DNA from: Carposina sasakii
Lineage: Eukaryota > Arthropoda > Insecta > Lepidoptera > Carposinidae
Direction: 5' to 3'
Length of the DNA stretch: 64,000 bases
NCBI GenBank assembly: GCA_014607495.2
Contig: CP053152.1
Location: 12,693,899 to 12,757,898, forward strand
Shown here: piece after piece, positions 1 through 12,483 of the stretch
Numbering within the stretch: position 1 is the first letter of the stretch
How the letters are laid out: the number at the start of each line of letters is the position of its first letter
Program-made: the position numbers and the translations under genes
The notes under the pieces: model-generated
What the model saw: the letters and a program-made list of their open reading frames with translations, nothing else
What the model was told of the DNA's origin: nothing
Database searches by the model: none

Positions 1-120
1 TTCGTTTCGTTGACGCTGATATTGCGAAACATGTCTTATTGCTTTTTAGAACTATTTAGGAATGTCTAAATTATGGTGAATAAGTTGTCGATCCCTTAAA
101 AAGTGCAGGAAAGGCTTAAC

Positions 121-174
121 ATGGCCTCGAGAGGAGACAAAGGAAATGGAAATGGCGAAGAGCAGATCGTTGAG
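121..174 (+). CDS. Trim37: Trim37 exon 1 (start codon)
   Basis: Eighteen codons, [18 protein letters not shown], ending at a GAG|GTAAAT donor. The Gly/Asn-rich leader has no domain and precedes the RING. It ends in phase 0 and joins exon 2 cleanly. Only about 120 bases of upstream sequence are present, so the promoter is mostly outside the window. Confidence 0.8.
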
Positions 175-3100
175 GTAAATCGATGTGGCCTACTTTTTGA
201 CAGCTGATCTTAATTTTTACGATGTCAATGGGGTATTCAAGTTTATCTTGTGTTGTAGACCCTGGCTGAGGTTTTCCGATGCTTCATCTGCATGGAGAAG
301 TTGGTGGATGCCCACCTGTGTCCACACTGCTCGAAGCTATGTTGCTACGCCTGCGTTCGGCGCTGGCTGACGGAGCAGAGGTCTCAATGCCCTCACTGTC
401 GAGCGGCGCTTGCACTTGCACGAGCTGGTCAACTGTCGCTGGGTCGAGGAAGTCACTCAGCAGATAGAGACCATGCAGCAGACCAACACTGCGTCCCAGC
501 GAGAAAGCTTTAGAGATAGGTAAGATAGTTTTTATACCCTCATATTTTATTTATTTATTGTCTTTTCATTGCTTCACATTGTAATAAAAATGATGACTTC
601 TCTAGTCTCTAGTGTAATATTATTATTATTTATTACTTACCATCGCTGGAAATGATTTCAAGTAATAAGAAAACAAAGTTTTAAAATGAGAAACTAGTTT
701 TTCTTTAGGCACTGATTTAACCATAGTCATATTTTAGGACATTTGCAGTCTATACATTAAACAGTAAGCTTTTATTTGTATTTTTTGTACAATAGCTATG
801 TCTTGTTTGTTTTAGATGTCCAACTCACCAGGAGAAGTTAACAGTATACTGCTGGACTTGCCGTCGATGCATCTGCCATCAATGTGCCCTGTGGGGCGGA
901 ACACACTCCGGACACACCTTCAAGCCACTGGAGGAGGTTTACGAACAACATGTGACCCAGATCCGTGACGAAGTCTCACAGCTGAGACGGAGGCTTATGG
1001 AGCTGATTAGTCTTGTGCAGGATGTGGTACGTTAATTGTAATTGTTATACTTAAATGTGACAGATTATGTAAACTATTTGTAATATAATAAATATATAAT
1101 AAACTATATGTACTTAAATGTAAATTACTGATTGGATTTTAATGAAATTTTGCAGTTTTGTGAACACTATCTGTAATTATAATAAGCATGGAGTGTGAAC
1201 CTGACAACCTTACTCTATGGTGTAGTGACATTATAAATGGAAATGTCTTAATATGTATTCTGAAGTATGGTAAATAAGCTCTAATGCTGGGGACCCTTTC
1301 ACATTTATCACAATACCACTATGAAATGAATCCTGCTGTGTTAGTAGGACAAGATTACCAATTATGCAATTAGAAATTCTCATTGTTACAATTAATGTGA
1401 AGTAGGAATATTTTCATTAATACTATATGTATGTAGTAACATACAACACATACATTTTCACACATACTTTCACCTGGAAAAACAAAACCATAACTGATGT
1501 ACCAACTGTGAGCCTATTTGGCATTATGGTGCATGATGGTATGCTCTGTAGATTTCTATCACTAGAGTCCATTTTATATGTGTACTGGGAGTGAGTAAAA
1601 AGATGATGGATAATAGGGATGAATGGATGAAAAGTACATATTGCACTGACCCCAAATGAATGAGACGGCTGGAAGATGATAATAATACACTACTAGATCA
1701 ACAACACAATTTTTCCTTCACCAGGAGCGTAACGTAGAATCGGTCCGCGCGGCCAAAGACGAGCGCGTCCGCGAGATCCGCAACGCGGTGGAGCTGATGA
1801 TATCGCGCCTGGACTCGGCACTGAAGGCCAAGTTGCTGACCCTCATGGGGCAGAAGAACAGCCTCACACAGGAGACTGAGCAGTTAGAGCATCTGCTGCA
1901 GGAGATTGAACACCAGCTTCACTCTAGTACAAGGTGAGTTATGATCTTCTCTTAGAGCCTCACATGGTAGCACCGATTGGCAGATCTTTACTATGCAATT
2001 TATCACACAGAAAGTGCTTTGTCAAATGTTTACTATATAAATTGTGGCACTACATACAATTTTAAAACCGCGATGCAGTGTGATAATCGCCTTACTGATG
2101 CGGGATTGGTTTACTTGAAACAAGCAATTTAAACATGCAAAGAAATTATATCATTTGTATCTTTCTTTAGTGGTGCTAGGAATAAACAAACAGATGAATT
2201 TAGTGATTTGTTATCATGGTTTGATTTGAATTAAGTGTCGTAAGTGCTTTACATTTAAAATTATTGGAGAGCTTTATCAACATTTTTCAGTCAATCCTAC
2301 ATATTAAAGTCTCTTACTTATAGGCAGGTATAAAAATTCTTATGTAACTTCTGAGCTCTTACATATTAACATGTCTGTATTAACGGAAGAGGGGCAATCA
2401 GAACTTAGCATAATCGGTCCAATTAATATTATATTTTTATCATCATCAGTATGACTGACGGATGCCCGACGGCTTTGCGTGTCCGCCGAAGCATGGCATA
2501 GTTAGGTAATAAATTGAGTTAACCTACATTTAAAATACTTTATTTGGGTACTTTTACCTGGCTGGTCCAAAAGGACGATATGTTTTTCTAGTGTATGTAT
2601 GTATGTATGTATATTTATTTGGCACGTTCTAGAGTCTAAACGGTTTCTCGCATTTGAGATTGAGAGGTATCTTCGGATTAGTCTTAGTCATGAGAGTGAC
2701 GCTGGGACAAAATTTTCACAAAGTCTGGTTTTTTTCTTCAAATAAATGAGGTTATTTATGAAGTAAATGCGTGTTCTCTTGTTTGTAGATCGGAATTGAT
2801 AGCGAAGAGTATCGACTTGTCGAAGATGATACACCAAGTGCGGAAGAAGCCGATGGCTAGCTTCGTTACCGCGCCCGTGCCAGCCGACTTCCACAGGCAA
2901 GTAACAAATACATAGTTCAACTGAATAGTTCGAAGGGCTATTGAATACTTGTAAGGGCCACTTCTTAAAATTGTATAAAAGGAAATTAACATTTTAGTTG
3001 CAATTCTGTGTGTATAATGCTGAAATCCACTAGGTGGTAGGTAGATTATCTACCCTAAGGTATGTTTATACGAAAAAGCATCTAGTAAGTTATATTCAAA

Positions 3101-6100
3101 TTATTATAAGAAATATTAAGGTAGAATTGACTATAAGTAGCTATGTGCTATCGTGGAATTTCAATCCACTGTAGGCACACAAAATACCCCTTAAATCAAT
3201 ACACTATTAAAATCATCATCATCTTTCTGCCCTCATTTCATATTTTAAGGGGTCATATTGCCAAGGATTTGGCGTTTGTTTTACGGCTAACTATCAACCC
3301 GGATATAGCCAAGATATAAACAAACAATATAAAAGCCCCTAATAAAAAAAAAAACCGGCCAAGTGCGAGTCGGACTCGCGCACCGAGGGTTCCGTACAAA
3401 CCTGCAAGGTTTATAAAGTTCGTAGCAATTAGATCTAAGTATTTGATATGAATTTCAACTTGATAGCTCTACGCGTTCATGAGGAAAAAAGTAATAAGTT
3501 TATATTTATTAAAAAATATATATTTTGTAATGTAACTAAAAATTTAAGGTTTTCGGAATTTTTCCTTTATGTGTGCTATAAAACGTTGCTTCATGCCAAA
3601 TTTCAAGATTCTAGGTCGACTGGAAGTACCCTTTAGGTTTTGATTCCCTTGCGAGTACTTGCGAGTTTCAAAATATGCAGCTTAAATTGCTGTTTCTTTT
3701 GATTGCGTTGACATAGAAGTTTGATTTTGCTCCAGCTTAAAGGTATTATAGACCTGAGTATTTGGTATGAATTTCAATTTAATACCTCTACGCGTTTATG
3801 AGGAAATGGGTAGTAAGTTTAAAATTATTAAAAAAAAATATATTATGTGATGTAACTAAAAATTTATGGTTTTCGTAATTTTTCCTTTATCTATGCTATA
3901 AGACGTTGCTTCGTACCAAATTTCAAGATTCTGAGTTCACGGGAAGCACCCTGTAGGTTTTGATTCCCTTGCAAGTGTCGAAAATTTGCGGCATAAACGG
4001 CTGTATCTTTTGATTGCGTTGGCTTAGAAGTTTGATTTTTTCACAGCTTCAAGGGACAGTAGACCTGAGTAATTGATATAAATTTCAGCTTCATACCTCC
4101 ACGCGTTCCTGAGAAAAAGGGTCTTGACAGACGGACGGACAGACGGACAACAAAGTGATCCTATAAGGGTTCCGTTTTTTCCTTTTGAGGTACGGAACCC
4201 TAACAACAAAATTCCGTGACAGCGCCCAATAAACACCCAAACTCCCTTCGACAGCGAAATCGTGCCGTCGTACGACAGCAGCACATTTCCACTGACCAAC
4301 TTCACGCAGCTACAACACGCGGCGGCGCCGGTGTACTCCGCGCCGTTGCACGTCAACGGACTGTGCTGGCGGCTCAAGGTGTACCCGGACGGCAATGGAG
4401 TCGTGCGCGGGAACTATCTGTCGGTCTTTCTGGAACTCAGTGCTGGATTGCCGGAAACCTCCAAGTAAGTTATGTATTTCCGGGTGTGTTGGGATTTGGG
4501 ACTGGATTTTTGGCGTGCTACTGATGATTTTTTTACTGCGACCAAGTAGAAGGGTTATGTTTTTCGAGTGTATATCTGTATACATATATTTTTGACACGC
4601 TCTAGAGTCTAAACGGCTTGTTACATTTGAGCTTGTATAAGTAAATGACGTTATAATTATCGATAATTGTTTTTTGTATATGACGTACATAATGTCGTGC
4701 TATGGTGGTATAAAAAGGAAATCGAAATAGATTTCTGTAACCTTGACTTTATACATCGACGATACAGCTAGGTTATGAAATATTTATGTACACATCATGT
4801 AGTCACAATCAACAGTCCACTGCTTATACGTACACCATACTTTAAAGCACGTTTTCACATTAGCTACTATAATAAACGATAAAAACCACTGTAACCGGTA
4901 GTTGACAAATTGTTTTATTGCTTTTTTGTAAAAAAAAAACTTAATATGATTGCCTAAGTATGGACGCGGATTGCGAAGAATTCGTACAATGACCCCTCAT
5001 TATTCTATGTCACTCGCACATTAATATAATGCTGGCATGCTCGTGACCAACCTCGGTGTGACAGAGGCAAAACAATCCTACTTCAATGACAGAGATGAAC
5101 AGTGGGTGATGGGTTATTGTACAAAATTCATCGTAATCCGCGTCCGTACTATAATTAATCTCCTTAATATAGGTTTAGTGATTGGTGTAAAATTGAGCAC
5201 TTTATTAAGCTCAATATTCTTTTTTGAACAGTATTCGAAATAGTCAAATACCAGATACTTTTAGAATAAGTATAATATCTTGTGACACTATTATTTAGGC
5301 TACTTTACTTGTTTCCTGATTGCAACCACCAGTTTAAGGGTAGGCAAGAGGTAAGTTGAGATCAAACTCCTACCATCATTAGCATTGCCTCTCTAAACAA
5401 GCATGGTATCATCGTGCGCAGATTATTTGGCTTGACTCATTGATATTTCTTTTCAATTATAACAAAAAATATTCTGTCAATTTCCATGTCACTGAAATTT
5501 AATTATTATTGGTCAATGTATAAAGATGTACACATCGAAGTTACAAATAACTAACAAATGTTTATACTGTACGTACAATTTAAAAGTAAAAGCAGCCTAT
5601 AATACCTATGTAGGCATCTGTATTACTAGTTAATTTCAGACCTTTGTATACTATGTATGACATAAGTTATGTATATCTTATCAATGTACATATACGAATC
5701 GTTATACACTTGTGTCTTGATCTAGTTTAACCGAGAACAAGTTAATCAACATACAACATAGTATTGTTACGAAAACTTCGTTACCTAACATGCTTTTTTC
5801 TGCTGAATTCATTACTCTAAGCTTAATTGTTCTCATTTGATGTTGTATGTTCTCGTAATATGTTCTATGTTCATATTTCTGTCCATCATTCTTAAAAATA
5901 ATAACATATGAAACCTAGAAGTATACTTATTTACAGTATAGTTTGTTATTGTTGCTACATAAGTGTCCCGTAAAGTTAAATTTTTCCAATGGTCAGATAG
6001 CCTATATGAAAGGTTAAGTTGATGCTGTCACTATCTTGATCAAATTTTAGAGAAAGACAGCATCATTATAAGCTTTTATTTCGTTTCACCTGTCCCATTG

Positions 6101-9100
6101 TCTGTAACCAAATCTTGAAAGTTAAATCTGATCCAGTTTCCGGTTTCCGATTAGGCCGAAATTTGGCATGCATGTATAACTCGGATGACAATGCAATCAA
6201 ATGACAGATCTGATGATTGAGCTGAAAGGTGGCCATAGGAACTCCGTTGTTAAACGACGCAACCCTGTCGAGTTTGGGCTCGTTTGTTTGATCAGTTCAT
6301 TTTATTACCAATAATAAAATCTTGTGTAAAAAAAGGTTTTTTTTTTAAACTGAAGCTTGTTTTTATCCTTCGCATATATGCTATGCTGTTCCATGTCCAT
6401 GGATGGATAACTGCTGGGACGCCCGTAAGACCAACATGATTAATGATGTTAAAGTCACGCTTTTAGAGCTTATTGTACACACCTGCAGCTTGTATACAGT
6501 ACATTGTACTTAAATACGCTTCAATGCGAACAATAAGGAGCGAATACAGACAATATGCGGCATAACAGGCATAGTAGTATATTGACCTTATGTTTATTTT
6601 TTGTGTTAGTGTTGTGTTGTTAGTGTTTAATTATTTTATTTCCAAATAATTAGTGTTATCATGGGCCTAGAAATAAATCGCGTGGAGATGCTGCACCAAG
6701 TATCCCGCGACCCGACCAAGAACATAGTGCGTGAGTTCGCGTCGGATTTCGAGGTGGGCGAGTGTTGGGGATACAACCGGTTCTTCCGGTTGGACCTGCT
6801 GGCCAGCGAGGGCTATCTCAACCCGGAGACGGACACTCTCATACTCAGGTACTTATTTATTCGGGTTCTTTTTTATTCAGATACTTATCGCTATTCAGGT
6901 ACTTATTGACACATGTCATTCTAAAATTAATCTATACATATAATAAAAATGTAACGGATCGCTATCTGTACATGGAAGATATATGAGAAAAAATATTACA
7001 GGAGACCTTTATCAATGCAGTAGTACCCAAAAGAATGATTTTTGAAATTTTTGTCTGTTTGTCGGTTTGTCTGTTTGTCGGTGCGTTTGTGCACGCTAAT
7101 CTCAGAAACGGCTGAACCGATTTCGATGCAGTTTTCAGGAATATATTGTAACAGGTCCCATTTAACATATAGGCTACTTTTTATCTCGGGAAAATGTTTT
7201 TGTCCCGGATAATTTCGATATTTTGTTTTTTTTTTCTGTAGTCCACGCGGACGGAGTCGCGGGCGTCCACTAGTAAAGAAATAAAAAATTAATTTATAAA
7301 GGAATAAAAAATTCTTCACCCGAGTGGGACGTGTCATTCTATCTACTCTATTTATTATTAAAAACCACAGCGGGAAGCGACTTTGTTTTATATTATGTAG
7401 TGATTACCTGGGTGATCATAGTAGAATAGACCGTTAAATGTGTCGCTCGTGGCAGGTTCCAAGTGCGTCCGCCGACGTTTTACCAGCGCTGCCGCGACCA
7501 GCAGTGGTACATCAACCAGCTCATTACCATGCAGAACCAGCACATCCTGCAGATTAATGATCTCAAAGAGGTACGTACGGTCTGCATCATTATCATGCAG
7601 CCCTGTTCCCATTCGCTTGGGCTAGACGCGATATGCCCTCTTCCATTCATCCCTATAATCTGTCATCTCGTTACTCACTCCTAGTACATGCGTGGACTAC
7701 AAATTAATAACAGTCTATAAGTGTAAGATGCTTATGAATGCAGTGAAAGTATTTTGTTGTCCAACTGATAATTTTGGAGTTCAATGTGATAAAGAGCCAA
7801 TTTCTCCTTTTAAAATGCGATGTCCGTAACATCCTTTTTGGCATATGCCTATCTACTTAGCAATAGTCTTAATTGCTCTTGGATGTACAAGAAAATGTTA
7901 ACTTGTAAGTGGGCCTTTATTGTGACGTCAACGGTACTTCACGTTCAAACGAACAAGTTGTTATACAGGATGATATTTTCGTCGTCAACGTTCCCGAAAA
8001 CTACGGAATCTCCTGATCATCACGATCATTTTTCTTCCATGGATGCATACCTGGGAAGTGTCTGGTTTCCAAAATATTACGGTCCAAAGTTGAGTAAATA
8101 GACTGCGTTTTTCTGCATAAATGCACATTGACGCGCGTAGCAAGATTTTTTCACGAAAAATAATTAATATCTGTTTATGAAAATACTAGCATAAACGCTG
8201 GACACTACAAATTTCGCCCGATTAAGTAATTAAAAAAAAAAACAAAAAAATTTATATCGTTTCCCAGCATTTTTTTTGGCATAAACTTACATTATTTGAT
8301 GTATAGAGTACGTACCCTTCGTTAATGGTGGCGACGAAAAAACACCCTGTATGTATAATTCCAGCGTCTCACCCTGGAGATGTCTCGCAACTCGATCACG
8401 GGGTCGCGCGCCGCCGCGCCGCCGCCGAGTCCCGCGCACGCGCCGCCCGACAACCCCGCACAGAACAAGCCCGTGGACGGCAACTCACTCAGCGACCCCG
8501 CCGTCTTCGGCCAGTGGAAGTTCAGCGCGCCGCACGCGCTGCGCCTGCCGCAGCCGCCAGGTACTGACGCGTGCGCCTAGTGTGGTGCGGGTATGGTGTC
8601 ACACATCAGCCTAGTGCAGGTTACTGCTGAACGCAGGCCTCCTCCAGGGCAGGCTAAAGGCTCGAAGTTTCGCCATCCAGTCACTACCGGTCGCCTTCTT
8701 CAAGTCATCGATCAATCTGGTCGCAAGGCGCCCAACTATGTCTGTCACTTTGGCCCGATGATGTTGATTTGGACATTGTCCATTAGCGAGATCCCGAGCG
8801 ACCGTTTCTCTGAGTGAAATCCAATAATAAAGTACGGATATTATACTTAGATAGATATAAATTCTTTTTGCTACGGTTTATCACAAATGTAATATACTAA
8901 AGTAAATACATAGAATTAACACATGAAATACATACATACAAAAGCTTCTTAATGCCCTTTGTGGCATTCTCTGCTAGGTAATCTATAGGTATGCCCCTAA
9001 AAAGTTGCTAAAATCAGCCAGTCTACTAAAGTAAAATACTCTGTCTCATCCAGGCATACTAAACACGGCGATGTTCATCGAGGACACTCGCAACAACGAC

Positions 9101-12100
9101 GTGTCGACACAGCCGGCGTACGGCCTCGGACACTACACGCTCGACCGTCCATTACAACCTGCCCTCTACCTCGCGGTGAGTACAACTTTTTGTTAACTAA
9201 CATCCTGTACCACGTTTTTTTCTGAAGACATTTTTTAGGTAAATTGCAATTTCGAAGAAGCAGAGATATTGTCCGTTTCATAGAATAATTCCTATGCCTG
9301 ATTTCGGAACTAACATTTTTTTTAATGCAGTGAATCAGAAAATGTCATACACATAGTAATTAGCGCCATCATTCAACGGAACTACTATACGGTGAAAGGC
9401 ACTCTAGTGATGTACGGCCCCCTTATTACCTAACTAGCAAACGCAAAGCGATAGCGAAAAATGTACAAAAATCGCTGATTACTTGTCAAATTCGTATTAC
9501 GTAAAATGAATTACAAAGGAACATTGACATTTCAAGGCGAATATTGTACAATTTTCGCTATCGCTTTGCTTCGGCTTTGCTATTGCTTTTACGTAATCAG
9601 GGGGCGGGCTCGTTTCCGCAACCTGACGTCTGAGTCGCCTATTTGACGTAGCACCTTAGACAAATAACGTAAAAATCTGTGTGATTAAAGTTTCTACCAC
9701 CGGCTGACGACAGCTGCATCTCCTTCCGTGTATGTCGTAAAATTCGCTAAAGGGCGACACAACTTGTCACTGATTATTTACACAGTTCTTGTTTTAAGTG
9801 CCGAAAAAGCGTCTCGGCAATGGTATTTTATCTTCGTAATAATATCTGTCACATCGTTCGGCCAACTCGCTCCACGCGTTGGCACGGACGGTAACATTGC
9901 TCTAGTCAGTCTACACACGCTGCTAAGCGCGGCCAAAGCCTTGAGCATCGACGTAAAGTTGCAAGTCTCGGTATTCTACAGGTTACATTTCGGGGAGTGT
10001 GCGTAGGGACTTCACGACCTAATTCCCCCAGCACGTTTCTACCGCCGGTCGACCAGGGAAACGCCAAAGCGACATCGGTTCACAGTTGAAGTGCCGAAAA
10101 CTCGTACTAAGTGCTTCTACATTCTAAGTGCGAACGGCCAAGCTGTGGAACTCCCTGCCCGAATCCCTGTTCCCCATGAACTATAATCTTGCGGTCTTCA
10201 AGTCGAGAGTGAACCGGTTTCTTTTAGGCAAGCGCGCTCCATCTTAGACTGCAACGGTGCTTACCATCAGGCGCGTTGTGGTCAAGCGTAAGCCTATTTA
10301 AAAAGCGGCCAGCCGCGTGCCCAGCAAGCTGGCCAACTTGAATCTCGACAATATTATTTTATGTTTATTTGTAACATATGATATTTGTAACATAGGTCGG
10401 CCAACTCCCTCCACGCGTCTGGCACGGACGGTAACATGGCTCTAGTCAGTCTACACACCCTGCTGAGCGCGGCCAATGCGCCCAGCCGTGTGCCCAGCAA
10501 GCTGGCCAACAAGCCGGCCCGGCACGACAAGCGACAGCCCGCTTGTAAGGACGGCGCTTTGGTCGGTGAGTATTTAGGTACGCTGCAAAAACATTAATTA
10601 AATAATAAAAAAAACGCGACTGTGTAAATTTTTGATGGCACTCTCGACTAGACGGCCGATTGGTCTAGTAGGTAGTGACCCTGCCTACGACGCCATAGGT
10701 CCTGGGTTCAAATCCCGGTAGGTGCAAACATTGATATGATGAATATTGATGTTTGTTTCCGAGTCATGGATGTTTCTATACTTATCTATGTATTTATATA
10801 CCGTTACTTAGTACCCACGACACAAGACCTTAGGGATCTTAGTGTGGGACTAGGTTAATGTGTTGTGTAGTGTGTGAATATTATTATTATTATTATTATA
10901 TTTACGACAGCTAGCACCTAGACACTGATAGCTTAAAGCCGCATATCCATTAGATGCAAACTCGGGTCAATCAGCCTTGACTTGAAACAAATAGCGTCAG
11001 TTTGAGTTTTTGTGTGGATGAGTGTTTAGAACTAATAGAAATCGACATGGATTTGCACACTTGTCTATTGCGATCCGAGGTGAAAAAATATAGTTTGGCT
11101 TGCAGTGATGAATTTGCCTGAAGTCGGCGGGCCTATACTAAAAACCATAATTCGAGAGACTAATTTGACAAGTAAGTGACAGATGAAGGGTTACTAGAAT
11201 TAGAAGAAATTAAATAGTGACGTTATAGTCGGTATCAATAATGGTGTAGTTTCCTATGGTTGAATCTTATTAACATCTTATTGTTATCAGAATAAATAAT
11301 CAAAATCATACCTATCTGTAAAATTACAATTTGATTGTGTCCAAATGAGGTAGTAATAAGCCCTTAAAGTTAAGTGGGCAAGTCCATTTAACAAATGTGA
11401 TATTAATTAAAAATTACAACATCACATGTCCACCTGCATCATTTACAGCAACTTTCGTTTTGTGACCATATTAATAAACGCAATATTTAATATAGCTGTA
11501 GAACGAAAGTTCTTTTACGCGCATACAAGTTGCTTAAAGAGTGACGTCACGTCGTGGTAGCCGTTTGTATCAGAGCGTTTTTTGGCAAGTCTAAAATTAT
11601 GATTTTGAAATCGTTATATTCCGGAAAGTTTTTACGCTAGCGAAGTTTTTCTTTCGCAAATGTTTCTTTTATAATACAAATAAAAAAACGACCCTATTGT
11701 CGATATGATTATATTCAAATAAGACTTGACTGTATAAATTGACAAAATTTCATATTATAGTTTATTTGAACTCTAATGAAGCAAGTGCTCATGCTGGAAT
11801 CCCAAATACTGTTGAAGGAATTGCAAAAACGTCCCGTAAACGTGATGCTAATAAATAATATTACGAATGCAAAAATAAAAACAACCGTTTTTCTTGACTT
11901 GTATTGTAATGTTATACCTCGCACTGTAAATTAATTAACAATTTGACTGTTTAAATAAAAAATATATACGTAAAATACCAATCAGTATTTTTCTAATATC
12001 GATACGAACAGCATTACCCCGACCATGGCAACATTTTTATTCTTTTAAAATTTATGATTCGGCGGGAAAAGCTGGAAGGGTGCAGGTGTAATTTTCTTGT

Positions 12101-12447
12101 GAAAATGAAAAATTATTTGTAAATGGCTTGCATGTGTCCGTAAAGTGATGTTTTCTGGTAGATAAGTCATATTTTGATTACTTGTGATGTGAATCTAGTG
12201 CGTGTGCATGGTTTTATATGCAGGTAAGCCGAGTAAAACTTTAGCCGGATTACGATTTCTTCATGGGCGCATGTAAGTTGTTTCTGCAATAATTTTCCAT
12301 TTTGACTAACTTTACACTTGTTCTTGAGGATTTTCCCGACGTTTCCACTCATCATCATTGTCATCCATCATAAATTCAGAATACATTTTACTAAACAATG
12401 ATTAGGCTGTATGGGCTTAGTTCCCCTTGCCTTTCCTTCGGGATAAA

Positions 12448-12483
<36 letters not shown>

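Noticed and set aside
8325..8614. Overlapping Arg/Pro-rich + frames
   Set aside because: Alternative frames of Trim37 exon 9; the exon 9 frame is fixed by phase and the family sequence.
10651..10726. Functional tRNA gene
   Set aside because: Boxes present but no intact acceptor stem, and followed by a SINE body with an ATT tail.
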